In this document: positions 1-10,061 of the stretch, piece by piece
How the letters are laid out: each line of letters starts with the position of its first letter
Numbering within the stretch: the stretch's first letter is position 1
Assembly (NCBI GenBank): GCA_030144725.1
Contig: JASKMD010000017.1
Coordinates: 8,694,200 to 8,758,199, forward strand
DNA: 64,000 nt
Reading direction: 5' to 3'
Origin: Haematococcus lacustris
Lineage: Eukaryota; Chlorophyta; Chlorophyceae; Chlamydomonadales; Haematococcaceae
Notes under the pieces: model-generated
Database searches by the model: none
The model's input: only the letters and a program-made list of their open reading frames with translations
What the model was told of the DNA's origin: nothing
Translations under genes and position numbers: made by a program

Positions 1-59
1 TATGCCGCTAGACGCTGGCTGGGTCACCAGGCTGGCTGCCTTGCTCTGGTGGGATGCAG

Positions 60-913
60 GCCTGGATGCTGTCCCTGGTGAAGCAGACGCTGCAGCTGGT
101 GCTGGACAGCATGAAGGAGAAGGAGCAGACGGTGCTGCTGGAGTTGCTGCTACACCTGGCTCAGCAGGGGGAGATCAGCGGGGAGCACTTGCAAGAGGCG
201 CTCACAGCGTACACAGAGTGCTTGGAAGACGTCACGTGAGTTGCTGGGCTGCTGGGGAGAGGGGTGGTGTGGTCCCTTTGTGGGGTCGGTGAGATGATGG
301 CTGGGTTCAGCTGTCCAGGGAGGACAGAGTGGTAGGGCAGAGGGGCGGCTGGGTGGTGGGGTGGCTCTGTTCTTGTTGTGGGAAGGGGCTGGCTGGAGGG
401 TTGGCTGGGTTGTGTAGTGAGGGGCGGACTGGGTGATAGCGCAGAGGGGTGATGGGGTAGAGGGGCGCACGTGGGGCTTAGCATAGGGGTGGGCTACCTG
501 GTCTTCCACCAGGTCCTCGGGAGGCAGCATATTGGGTGAATGTTACAATGCCTGACATTTTGAAGTGTGCTGGCCCTTCCCTCCTCTTGCCCTGCAGCAT
601 CGACTTCCCGAAGGCGCCCCAGCTCCTGGGTCAGTGCGCGGGTATGGCGGTGGCGGCGGGAGTGCTTGGTTGCGACAGCCTGCCAGCCATGTTGGTCGGC
701 GAAACTTCGGTGATACAGAAGCGCGATTTCGCTGCTGCCGCGTTCAAGGCGGTAAAGACAGCCAAGGGTGGCGATGCAGGGTTGGCTGAGTTTTGCCGCG
801 CAGCTGGACTTTCTGCCGCGTCCTTCCTCTCCGCCGATCCTGTGGTAGACCCTGATGCACCCAGCGTGACAGCATGGCTCAAGGCGACCGGGCTTGAATG
901 CGTGCCCGAGTGA
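60..913 (+). CDS. eIF4G-type MA3 domain protein, C-terminal two exons (5-prime partial)
   Basis: Two exons, 60-235 and 598-913, join in phase (AC plus C gives Thr) to make 164 residues ending at TGA 911-913. The donor is GTGAGT at 236 and the acceptor is CCTGCAG ending at 597. The peptide is helical: a stretch with LVKQTLQLVLDSM and LLELLLHLAQQGEIS, then ECLEDVTIDFPKAPQLLGQC across the junction. That last motif, acidic residues then D-[FVI]-P-KAP-x-L, is typical of the MA3 domain of eIF4G, eIF(iso)4G and PDCD4, which binds eIF4A. The rest of the gene lies left of the window, so I cannot tell eIF4G from eIF(iso)4G or another MA3 protein. The intron is well formed and there are no internal stops, so this looks like a live host gene. 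Confidence 0.65.
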
Positions 914-1301
914 GACGTGAGACAACAAGTGAGGTGTGAGAAGCACCAGCAGTCAGTCGTGAGCAACTCAAGATTAGTGTGTTGTGAGTCTATGCTGTTG
1001 TCGAGAATAGCGGTTGGTCAAGTCCTGGTAAGGCCCAGCTCACACCCACTGCAGGTGCGTACCGTTCCTTTTGATGTCTCATTTCCTAGTGTCATGCCGG
1101 TTCGTTATGCAAGGCGCCTTTTCAACGCTGATTCCAGTTTGCGCGATGAAGGGTAAGAAGCGCAAGGGCGCGGATGAGCCCAAACAGCCAAAACACAAGG
1201 CGCCCAAACATACTGAACAGCCCAAGAAGCAAGGAACTAGCAGGAAGGGAAAGCTTAGTGCGCGTGACCAAGCGGGCTGGATGGGCCCTGTCACGCCAAA
1301 A
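914..1301. other. 3-prime flank of the MA3 gene and a short Lys/Pro-rich ORF
   Basis: Downstream of the MA3 gene I see no further recognised gene. An open frame from an ATG at 1146 reads KGKKRKGADEPKQPKHKAPK and runs straight into the inverted-repeat element at 1310, so its natural end is lost. It could be the basic leader of a gene broken by that insertion. Its relation to the nuclease-like pseudogene that resumes at 9131 is only a conjecture. Confidence 0.3.
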
Positions 1302-1328
1302 AATTCATACTTAGGACCTTTTTCTGAA

Positions 1329-1927
1329 ACCACGTTGAATTCAAAGATTATTTGAACCTTCTTATGAAATTTGCCGGGGTTGGGCAGCAGCTTAGCGACC
1401 GCCAACCGCACTACGTTCTACGTCGGAGTGCGCTTCAGATTCAGGGCCACCAAGGAGGCATTGAGGCGCGGTAGGTTGCTAACACACTTTTTTAAGTTAC
1501 TTGTAATTACTTTGATTATCTACGAGGACCCCCGCACGTGGGCACCGAAGGCAAGATTGCTGAAGATTATATGAATCGAATTAATCGTTGATGGTCGTTA
1601 GCCACCAGCGGGGCCCGCAACATTAGCACCACCACCAGCACGGCCAGCAGCCTGCACAGCAGCCTGCACAGCCCCCTCACCATCGAGGACGCATTGCCGT
1701 GATAGCGAACTGCGCCTGCCATGCCCAGCGAAGTGCTGCCATGTACGCGGCGCCAAAGCCCAACGCATTTCGCCATCACCACCATGTTCATTGGCGCGAT
1801 GTCCACTGCACACCACTCCGTGCCCCACTTTGCGGTGTAAGATTTTAGCCCCGTTGCGTTGAGCGGTACAGCCATATAGAAGGGGTGGGGCCATCTGTCC
1901 AGGCTGGTTACAACATGTATCAAGCGA
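1329..1927. other. Left internal part of the outer element
   Basis: This holds two short open frames, 1371-1574 on plus and 1567-1923 on minus, neither of which I recognise. The minus-strand frame is cut exactly where the fold-back element begins at 1928, so it may have been longer before that insertion. Confidence 0.3.
1921..1927 (+). repeat. Target-site duplication of the fold-back element, left copy
   Basis: CAAGCGA lies directly outside the left terminus and is repeated in the same orientation at 7896-7902 directly outside the right terminus. Confidence 0.8.
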
Positions 1928-2885
1928 CAGATAAGTCACCCGGTAAGAATTCCGACAATGCTGCGAAAAATATCTAACATACGTCGGTATTTTGCCCAGC
2001 CTCCGAACCAGGACCCCCCGCTTCAGGACCTTACCCAATACGACTAGATGGTCCGCGGGCGCAGCGCTGCGCCTTATCAACCCGAGCCGTGACCCTGTGA
2101 CCTCTCACACACAACGCAGCACCTGAACGCCGAACGCAGACTGTGTGCCTCATGGTGTAGTGTCTTGCAGGTGAGGCGCCAGCCAGCAGCCACACAGCAT
2201 TCGCGACCAGCCATAGCATACATGCGCCCCGGTCGAGCGAAAGGAGCAAAAGGAAAGGTGCGCTGTTGACGAGCTAGCGGAACAGCGAACAATCGATTGG
2301 TAAAGTCTGTGGCTGCTTGCAGGTGGACTTCCAATGGCTAGGAGGCTACGCAGCTAAAAGGTGCAGCTAGTGAGCGCAGCCACAAACAGCAAGGAGCTTA
2401 GAGCGGCAGAGCGGAGGACTATTGGAGGAGCCTGGAGCGCAGGAGCAGTTGTGAGCCAGGAGCCAAGAAGTGCAGCCAAGGAAAGCAGCTTGGCAGAGCA
2501 GCCAGGGACAGCCAGGAGCAGTCAGGAGCAGCCATGAACAGTTGTGAGCGGCAGCAATAAACGGCACCCATGAGCAGCGCCCTCCCCCCCCTGCCATCCC
2601 CCCCTTCACCCCACACCCAACCCCCTCCCCCCCCTCACACACTCCAATTAGCAAGTGGTGAGTGGCATCTCTTGCAACTATGCAGCTCTATGTACCTAGT
2701 CTGACCGCTAGCATGCCCTTGTTTGCTGCAGGTTCCAATGGTCACACCCCTTCCCTTTTCCCACTACCACCACTAGCACCTCCCCTTCCCTTCCCTTTTC
2801 CGACACGCCCACCCCCTCCCAATCCGCCGACAAACCCCTCACGCCCAACCCCATCCCCAACTCAATGGTACCCTCCCTCCCCATC
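1928..2885 (+). repeat. Left arm of the fold-back element
   Basis: This is the inverted copy of 6937-7895. Position x here corresponds to 9822 minus x on the right, except beyond the single indel near the outer end. No protein I recognise is encoded; open frames in it are present in both arms only because the arms are identical. Confidence 0.85.
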
Positions 2886-3030
2886 CCCTCCCCTCCCCTC
2901 CCCTCCCCTCCCCTCCCCTCCCCTCCCCTCCCCTCCCCTCCCCTCCCCTCCCCTCCCCTCCCCTCCCCTCCCCTCCCCTCCCCTCCCCTCCCCCCCCTCC
3001 CCTCCCCTCCCCTCCTCCCCTCCCTCCCCT
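2879..3030 (+). repeat. (CCCTC)n satellite, left
   Basis: A near-perfect pentanucleotide array that ends the left arm, degrading into CCTCC and CCCTC variants near 3000-3040. Its partner is the longer GGGAG array at 6745-6936. The strand asymmetry (C/T only) could favour triplex DNA. Confidence 0.95.
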
Positions 3031-3039
3031 CCCTCCTGC

Positions 3040-6000
3040 AGTTGTGGAAGGGCGCGTACAGCCTAGAGTCAGCTGATCTCTCTACCCTACCTTGCAGCCA
3101 AGAGCAGCAACCAAGTGCTGCCAGGAGTAGCCAGGAGCAGCCAGCCGCTAGGAGCAGCAAGGAGCAGCAGCCAAGAGCAGCCAGAAGCAACAGCCAAAAG
3201 CATCCTGGAGCAGCAGCCAGGAGGAGCATCCCATGACAGGTCCATGAGATGTTGATTGCCCAGGTCAATGACATGTTAACTGCGTGCGAATGCTGCATGG
3301 CGTGACTCGAGGCAGCAGGTGTGTGGCGCTAGCATAGGCTGCTGCAGCCATGCCTCCATGCTTGCCAGCAGGGTGGCAACAGCCTTGAGCATGAGCATGA
3401 CATGTGTAGCATGCTTGGTGATTGCAGGCGGTAGGCGGCAGTGGCGTAGAGCAGCAGCCAACATTGTTGCTGTGTTATTATGTTGAATGTGCTGTCACCT
3501 TGTTGTTGTAGGTGAAGCGCCCAGTTCCGCTTCCGCCCTATGCCTCTAGCACAGCACAGCCCAGCCCAGCCAGGAGCGGCAGCCAGGCGTTGCTGGGGTG
3601 TTTGACTAGCCTGCCCACCTCTAGTCATGCATGTCGTTGGTTGTTGATCACAAGCATGCCCCTTGCTTGCTGCAGGTCTAACAGTCACACTCCAACCCCT
3701 TGGCTCCTTCCCCCTAATCCTACCCTGTCCCATCACCAACACCTCCAAGTCTCCTATTCCCCCAACCCCCCCCCTTCCCCTCACCTCCCCCCCGACATCG
3801 TAGTCCCCTCCCTACCCTACCCAGCAACCAGGAGCAACCCCCTCTTCTCCCTCTAATCCCTGCCCCCTCTCATTTGTCATCTCCCTTTCCTGCCTACCCT
3901 CTTTTCTCCCTCTAATCCCTAGCCCTTCTTATAAATGGTTAGGGTCCCAGCCGGTAAGTGGCTGAGACCCAGCCTGATCTCCCTCCCTCACGTGCACGCC
4001 CCTTGGTTGCAGGTCTGATGGGCACCTCCCCCCCCCCCCTTCCTTCTTCCCATTCCCCCCTTACCCGCCACAACACAGCCTCCGCCCGGGCTGCAGTGGA
4101 TAAGCAGCAGGCTGCGGTGCATGAGCAGCAGCAGCAGGCTGTAGGTGTGTGGCAGTGCAGGCTGCAGGTAGCAACAGGCTGCAGGTGTGCTGCAGTGCAT
4201 GAGCAGCAGCAGCAGGTGGCAGTGCATGTACTGCAGTGGATAAGCAGTAGCAGCAGGCTGTCATGCATGAACCTTGTATCAGCAGCATGGCTGTCCTGAG
4301 CTTCCGTTCAGTTTCATGCGGGATTGTAAGCAGTGAATGATCAAGATGTAATGATGAAGACAGTGGTGGTCATCAGCAGTAAATTGCGAACGAATGATGC
4401 TTACGCCCCTTGTATGGACAACACCACCACGTGGTGATGCGCTGATGCTGCAAACGTGGTAGCCACCTGCTACATACCCCCTTAACATGTAAGCATCACG
4501 GTCATGCTTAGCAAGTGCAGGACTGGCAGTGATCCAGCCACACAGCTAGTTCCTGGAGACGCATCCATGGTGCATGTGGTCGGTGCATGAGGGCGACACT
4601 AGGGGTACCCGGCATTCAGCTGCAAACCATGTTATCACTTGCGCCTCGTGAGTAGTGCATTACATTAAGGCTTGGTAAGGCATGTGATGGTATCAACGGC
4701 AAGAACACGAGAACGCTGCGAAGACGGGTTGTCCATACAAGCGGGCCATCCATGCACTAACCGGTTGTCAGCCCACTGTCCCTAGGTATGTAGGTGCGCA
4801 GTGAGCCAGTTAGGCGGATTGGTATCACAGTGTACCACACCAGCTGTGTTGGCTTACATCATAGTGTACCACACCAGCTGTGTTGGCTTATGATAGGTAC
4901 TAGCCGCACAGGGGGTATGTAGAGGGTGGCTACCACATTGCGGCCTTAGCGCATCACCGTGTGGTGGTGTTGTCCATACAAGGGGCATGTGGCGCACCAC
5001 ACCCTAGCATGTGGCTGGATGTGGTGAGCCTCCACTATAGGTACCATCCGTAGTCCAGCTGCTGTGACACATTGGGCGTGGATCACTGCCAGGCCTGCAC
5101 TTGCTAGGCATGACCGTGATGCATACATGCAAAGGGGGTAGGTAGAAGGTGTCTACCACGTTTGCAGCATTAGCGCATCACCGCGTGGTGGTGTTGTCCA
5201 TACAAGGGGCGTAGGAATCGTTTGAGAGGATACACGGCTAATGACCACCACCATTTTCTTCATTACATCATGACCATCATTACATCATGACCGTATCATT
5301 CGTGCGCAATTTACTGCTGATGACCACCACTGTCTTCATCATTACATCTTGATCATTCACTGCTTACAATCACGGTGTGTGGCATGGAACTAAACGGAAG
5401 CTCAGGACAGCCATGCTGCTGATTGCTGAAACAAGGATGCATTGCTACACACATACAACTTGTTGTCCATGCACTGCTGCTCATGGACTACAGCCTGCTG
5501 CTGCTGCTTATCCACTGCAACACATGCACTGCAGCCTGTTGCTGCTGCTCATGCATTGCAGCCTGGGCGGTGGCTGTGTTGTGGCGGAAAAGGGTTAACA
5601 ACACCAACTGGCACCCCCACCACCATCACCCCCACCACCACTACCATCACCACGAATCACCCCACCCCACCCCCACCACCAAGCTATGGCGCACAGTACG
5701 GACCGGCAACCCCCCATGTGCTTGGCTTGGCTTGGCTCTCCTACTGCCGTCCCCTTGGGGGAGGGATGGGCTGGGTTAGTGTGGTGTGTGGGCATGGCAT
5801 GGCTAGAGTGGGCTGGCTGGTCGCTACTACTAGCGCCCGCTCCATGCTGCCCGCCCAAGACGGGGTGGCGGATTTGGAGGTGGTGGGACAGGAGAGGGAA
5901 GATTTGGAGGTGGTGGGACAGGAGAGGGAACCTAGGAGGAAGGGGCCAAAAGGCAGGAGGGTGACCGTCAAACCTGCAACAAAGAAGGGATGGGCTTGCA

Positions 6001-6740
6001 TTTACTGCCCCATAGCACCCAACTCCTGGCTGCCGCAGCCATGCTTCACTAACCACACAACAGCGGACTCATGGAGGCTTGCGCTTGCCTTATTGCCTTA
6101 TGGCAGCTGACTGGGATGTGGGATGAGGGATGTGAGATGATGCAAGGTAGGGGTGGGCAGGGGAGGAGAGGAGAGGGTGCCGTTCCTGGCTGCCACTCTT
6201 GGCTGCCGCTCCTGGCTGCCAATCTTGGGTGCCTCTCCTGGCTGCCGCTCCTGGCTGCCCGCTCTAGGCTGCCGCTCCAGGCTGCTCGCTCCAGTCTGCC
6301 CGCTCCAGGGTGCTCGCTCAAGGCCTTGCTTGCAATCACCAAGCCATGCTACACTTGTCATGCTCCAGCTGCCTCCAACTGCAAGCAAACATCAGCCAGC
6401 TCAGCCCCAACAAGCTTATTAACAAGGACATGCATGACCAGAGTTTGGCAGGCTGGGCTAACAGCATGTGCACTCACCTAAAGTCTGGCTGTCGCTCCAA
6501 GCGCCTCCTAGCTGCTGCTCCTAGCTGCATGCTTGTCCACCACAGTCTAGCAATGTCACTGCTGTTGTTGACGTGCCTGCCATCCAAGCCATCAAGGCAT
6601 TCACCTTGCACGTCAGACCTGCCATGTCATGTCCCACTGGCAGCCGCACCACCACTGGCACAGCATTAGCAATAGCAAAGGCACTAACAACACCAGCAGA
6701 TCTGGCAGTAGCATTGGCATTGTGGCTACAAGCGCAGGCC
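3040..6740. repeat. Interior of the fold-back element: diverged palindromic modules
   Basis: No gene is recognisable. Modules repeat in inverted orientation around a centre near 4850. CAGCAGC-rich 4080-4270 pairs with 5440-5590. The block around 4330-4490, containing TTGTATGGACAACACCACCA, pairs with 5160-5370 and has a further copy near 4946-4985. The CAAGTC/GATTTGGAGGTGGTGGGACAG motif at about 3735-3760 pairs with a tandem 30-bp duplication at 5869-5930. AGCAGCC-rich 3105-3230 pairs with GGCTGCC-rich 6185-6300. A direct duplication of about 35 bp (GTACCACACCAGCTGTGTTG) lies at 4827-4890. The inner arms are therefore older or faster-changing than the outer ones. Confidence 0.7.
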
Positions 6741-6744
6741 AGCC

Positions 6745-6936
6745 AAGGGGAGGGGAGGGGAGGGGAGGGGAGGGGAGGGGAGGGGAGGGGAGGGGAGGGG
6801 AGGGGAGGGGAGGGGAGGGGAGGGGAGGGGAGGGGAGGGGAGGGGAGGGGAGGGGAGGGGAGGGGAGGGGAGGGGAGGGGAGGGGAGGGGAGGGGAGGGG
6901 AGGGGAGGGGAGGGGAGGGGAGGGGAGGGGAGGGGA
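6745..6936 (+). repeat. (GGGAG)n satellite, right
   Basis: About 38 near-perfect copies of GGGGA, the inverted partner of the shorter CCCTC array at 2879-3030. The two arrays differ in length, as expected of a slippage-prone repeat. Confidence 0.95.
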
Positions 6937-7895
6937 GATGGGGAGGGAGGGTACCATTGAGTTGGGGATGGGGTTGGGCGTGAGGGGTTTGTCGGCGGAT
7001 TGGGAGGGGGTGGGCGTGTCGGAAAAGGGAAGGGAAGGGGAGGTGCTAGTGGTGGTAGTGGGAAAAGGGAAGGGGTGTGACCATTGGAACCTGCAGCAAA
7101 CAAGGGCATGCTAGCGGTCAGACTAGGTACATAGAGCTGCATAGTTGCAAGAGATGCCACTCACCACTTGCTAATTGGAGTGTGTGAGGGGGGGGAGGGG
7201 GTTGGGTGTGGGGTGAAGGGGGGGATGGCAGGGGGGGGAGGGCGCTGCTCATGGGTGCCGTTTATTGCTGCCGCTCACAACTGTTCATGGCTGCTCCTGA
7301 CTGCTCCTGGCTGTCCCTGGCTGCTCTGCCAAGCTGCTTTCCTTGGCTGCACTTCTTGGCTCCTGGCTCACAACTGCTCCTGCGCTCCAGGCTCCTCCAA
7401 TAGTCCTCCGCTCTGCCGCTCTAAGCTCCTTGCTGTTTGTGGCTGCGCTCACTAGCTGCACCTTTTAGCTGCGTAGCCTCCTAGCCATTGGAAGTCCACC
7501 TGCAAGCAGCCACAGACTTTACCAATCGATTGTTCGCTGTTCCGCTAGCTCGTCAACAGCGCACCTTTCCTTTTGCTCCTTTCGCTCGACCGGGGCGCAT
7601 GTATGCTATGGCTGGTCGCGAATGCTGTGTGGCTGCTGGCTGGCGCCTCACCTGCAAGACACTACACCATGAGGCACACAGTCTGCGTTCGGCGTTCAGG
7701 TGCTGCGTTGTGTGTGAGAGGTCACAGGGTCACGGCTCGGGTTGATAAGGCGCAGCGCTGCGCCCGCGGACCATCTAGTCGTATTGGGTAAGGTCCTGAA
7801 GCGGGGGGTCCTGGTTCGGAGGCTGGGCAAAATACCGACGTATGTTAGATAATTTTTCGCAGCATTGTCGGAATTCTTACCGGGTGACTTATCTG
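6937..7895 (-). repeat. Right arm of the fold-back element
   Basis: The inverted copy of 1928-2885, ending CTTATCTG just before the target duplication CAAGCGA at 7896-7902. Confidence 0.85.
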
Positions 7896-7902
7896 CAAGC
7901 GA

Positions 7903-9061
7903 AGTGCTGCCATCACAAACAAGTGACGGTAGAGTGATGAGTGCTGCACAAGGTGTACATGACCCACCCACAGGCCATTGTATGAGAGTAGCAAGGCATG
8001 TTGGCATGACACAGGCCTGTTGGCATGGCACAACATTGGTACTTGGCTATTGTGCTTAGTGTTGTGTTGACATTCGTTGAGTCGGTGTTGAGACAGGCTA
8101 TGTTGCAGCATGTTGCTGTAGCTCATGTACTGTTCTTTCTTTTACTCATGTCGAGGCATGACGTCGTTCTCACATCTTATACAGCAACCAAAACATAACT
8201 GTTGGGCTGTGTTCAGGTTTACCAATCTTACATGTTGAAAACATGGCTCAATTACTGCAACACACTTGCTGCCTGCTATAGCCTGCAATGCATCACACCT
8301 GCAGGTTGTTGTTGCTGCTGCTGATGCTCATCCACTTGACCACACGAGCAGCCTGCTGCTGCTATTGCTGCTCATCCACTGCATCACACCTGCAGCCTGC
8401 TGCTGCTGCTCATCCACTGCAACACACTTGTAGCCGTCTGCAGCTGCTCAACCACTCTACCACACCGGCAGCCTGTTGCAGCCTCTACTGTAGCACACCT
8501 GCATCCTACTGTTGCTGCTCATCCACTGCACCACACATGCTGTCTGTTGCAGCCCGCATTGCAGCACACCTGCAGCCTGCTGCATGTCTTGCATGTGCGT
8601 TCACTGCAAAGGCCAGTGCCAAGCGCAATGCAACGCGCACCTGTTGTCGCACGTCCGAACTCCTCATGTCCCCAGAACGGCTTCATCGAATACTTGTAGA
8701 AGCAGCCCATACGGGGCAATCGCCTACACAAAGCACACATTGCGTTTACGACAAAGAGAGCAAGCATGTACATGCGAGACAAACGTACTGCGGGGGGGCG
8801 AGGTCGGCCACAAGAGGCAAGATGGCTGCCAACAGCAGCGGAAGAAAGCCTAGGGCAATGACAATCTCAAGGTCATCATCTCAAGGTCATCATGTCGACG
8901 TCGTCCATCCAGCCCATTGCCCATTGCCATTCCAGAGCATTTGCGATACGGGAAAGGTCAAGCGAAACGCCTCTGCGAGTACTGACCAGCACGGCGGCAA
9001 AACAAAACGTCATTCCTCTCATTCTAAGGCGAATCTTCAAATTATCTTCAAATAACTCGCG
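7903..9061. other. Right internal part of the outer element
   Basis: This stretch between the fold-back insertion and the right inverted repeat has no recognised gene. A long open frame crosses 8288-9055 on the plus strand, but its first half only translates the tandem repeat at 8285-8590 and its second half matches nothing I know. Confidence 0.4.
8285..8590 (+). repeat. Degenerate tandem repeat around TGCTGCTCATCCACTGCA
   Basis: Units of roughly 50-60 bp alternate CTGCTGCTGCTCATCCACTG with a short CACACCTGCAGC segment, about five or six times. The same module (GCTTATCCACTGCAACACA) appears inside the fold-back element near 5500, so the two elements share repeat stock. Confidence 0.7.
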
Positions 9062-9130
9062 TTCAGAAAAAGGTCCTTAGAATCCATATTTAGAATTCAT
9101 ATCTAGAGTGGTCAAGATGTAATTAAGGAG

Positions 9131-9879
9131 ATGGCGGAGTTGTCCTTGAAGCGCCATGGGCGCGCCAAGCAGCTGGTGGTGTTCTTTGATGCAGCTGGCA
9201 TTGGCACTGGGGGAGGTTGGGGTGTTGATCCGGTGCTGCGGGCCTGCTGCAAGGTGGTGTGCTGGCCCAGGGGCAAAGACCAGCGGCAGGGCAGGGTGGT
9301 GCTTGTGGATGAGCACCGCACCAGCCGGGTCAGCTCAGCAGTGAATGGCCAGCAGCCCTGTGAGAGGCAGCTGAACAAGCGCAGGGCCACAAGGCCTGCA
9401 GGCTGGAAGCCACCAGCAGGGCAAGTGGAACACCGCCTTCTGCGCCCAGCCTGGAGCCAGCAGCGTGACCAGCCGGTGCGGGGCATGATGTGGTGCCCGG
9501 TAGTGGCCCCCCGCAAGCCCCCACAGGCCACATGCAACAGCCAGGCAGCCACACAGCCAGCAGCCTGAGAGTCGGGGCCCAACACTCCCCCGCCAGCCAA
9601 GCGCAGCAAGCGCACCAAGGCTGAGCAGGCAGCTGAGGCCATGCATCCCCCCAAAGACAAAGGCAAGGGCAAGGGCAAGGCTGCCAAAGACAGGGACAGC
9701 AATGCAGCGCTGAAAACACAGCGCGTTGGGGACAGTAGGTGGCGCCCACTGGAGCTGTGCTGGTGGCCAGACCAGACAGCTTTGCCAGCCAAGGGCAAGG
9801 AGTACCCAGGCTGGGCTACAAGCGGCTGCGAGACCGGCCACCCAAGGCCCAGCAGCAGCAGCCTGTTGCGGCACACTAG
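9131..9879 (+). pseudogene. TnpB/Fanzor-like nuclease remnant, copy A
   Basis: One reading frame from ATG 9131 covers the C-terminal half of a nuclease-like protein. In order it shows VVFFDAAGIGTGGGWG, then LVDEHRTSRVSS, RGMMWCP, a Lys/Pro/Ala linker and DRDSNAALKTQR. The succession [D/E]E-x-x-TS, a zinc-knuckle-like stretch and DRDxNAAxN is the RuvC-II to RuvC-III signature of IS605 TnpB and of eukaryotic Fanzor proteins. It carries one in-frame TGA (9566-9568, where copy B has a serine TCA) and a 1-nt deletion near 9815 that shifts the frame before KRLRDRPPKAQ and the final TAG. The N-terminal half with RuvC-I is missing, so it is dead. The first Cys pair of the expected zinc ribbon is not visible. 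Confidence 0.6.
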
Positions 9880-10035
9880 TGTGTACCCCATTTGAGCTGT
9901 CATCAGCTCAACATTAGTGCATGCAGGTCATTCCAACTCTAGACCATAGCCCTGTCACAGGGGACAGGCAATGGTGTAGGTGGTAGGCGAATATGCCATG
10001 TGCCATGTGCATGGGAACACTCCACACAGCTCCTA
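9880..10035 (+). ncRNA. Conserved 3-prime tail of copy A with two hairpins (candidate guide-RNA scaffold)
   Basis: Downstream of the ORF is a block shared with 20298-20480 and, in part, with 12793-12840, 18105-18225 and 63740-63795. It contains a perfect hairpin GAGCTG-TCAT-CAGCTC (9894-9909) and another, CCCTG-TCA-CAGGG (9950-9962), followed by GTAGGTGGTAGGCG and a conserved right edge GGGAACACTCCACACA near 10030. In TnpB and Fanzor loci the guide RNA lies across the ORF end and 3-prime UTR. That this is such an RNA is an inference from position, conservation and the hairpins. Confidence 0.3.
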
Positions 10036-10061
10036 AACACCATTCTTAGTTGTCCATGCAG

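Larger units (their letters stand above)
1928..7895. mobile_element. 6-kb fold-back (long inverted repeat) transposable element
   Basis: The 5,968-bp element begins CAGATAAGTCACCCGG and ends with the reverse complement CCGGGTGACTTATCTG. The arms 1928-2885 and 6937-7895 are near-identical over about 958 bp: three separate open frames in them translate identically, and I can see only one 1-nt indel (an A/T run near 1977 and 7850). A perfect 7-bp direct repeat, CAAGCGA, flanks it. The arms end inward in CCCTC/GGGAG satellite, and the middle is a diverged palindrome of low-complexity modules without a recognisable transposase. The near-identity of the arms implies either recent insertion or gene conversion. 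Long-TIR MULEs and FB elements have this shape, but I cannot assign a family. Confidence 0.85.
1310..9080. mobile_element. Candidate outer DNA transposon with 19-bp terminal inverted repeats
   Basis: The left end 1310-1328 reads CTTAGGACCTTTTTCTGAA and the right end 9062-9080 is its reverse complement with one mismatch. Just outside are AATTCATA (1302-1309) and AATCCATA (9081-9088), an 8-bp direct repeat with one difference, as expected of an aged target-site duplication. Similarity continues inward as AT-rich sequence (TTCAAAGATTATTTGAA on the left, related on the right). Without the fold-back insertion the element would be about 1.8 kb. I recognise no transposase in it, so it is probably non-autonomous. 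The superfamily is not assigned: 8-bp duplications occur in hAT, P and some others, and these termini do not match the usual hAT start. Confidence 0.5.

Noticed and set aside
2662..3236. Open frames coding SPPLPSPP-type proline-rich repeats, like hydroxyproline-rich glycoproteins
   Set aside because: They translate the CCCTC satellite, which is open in all three frames, and occur again in the inverted arm at 6573-7160. There is no signal peptide or splice context.
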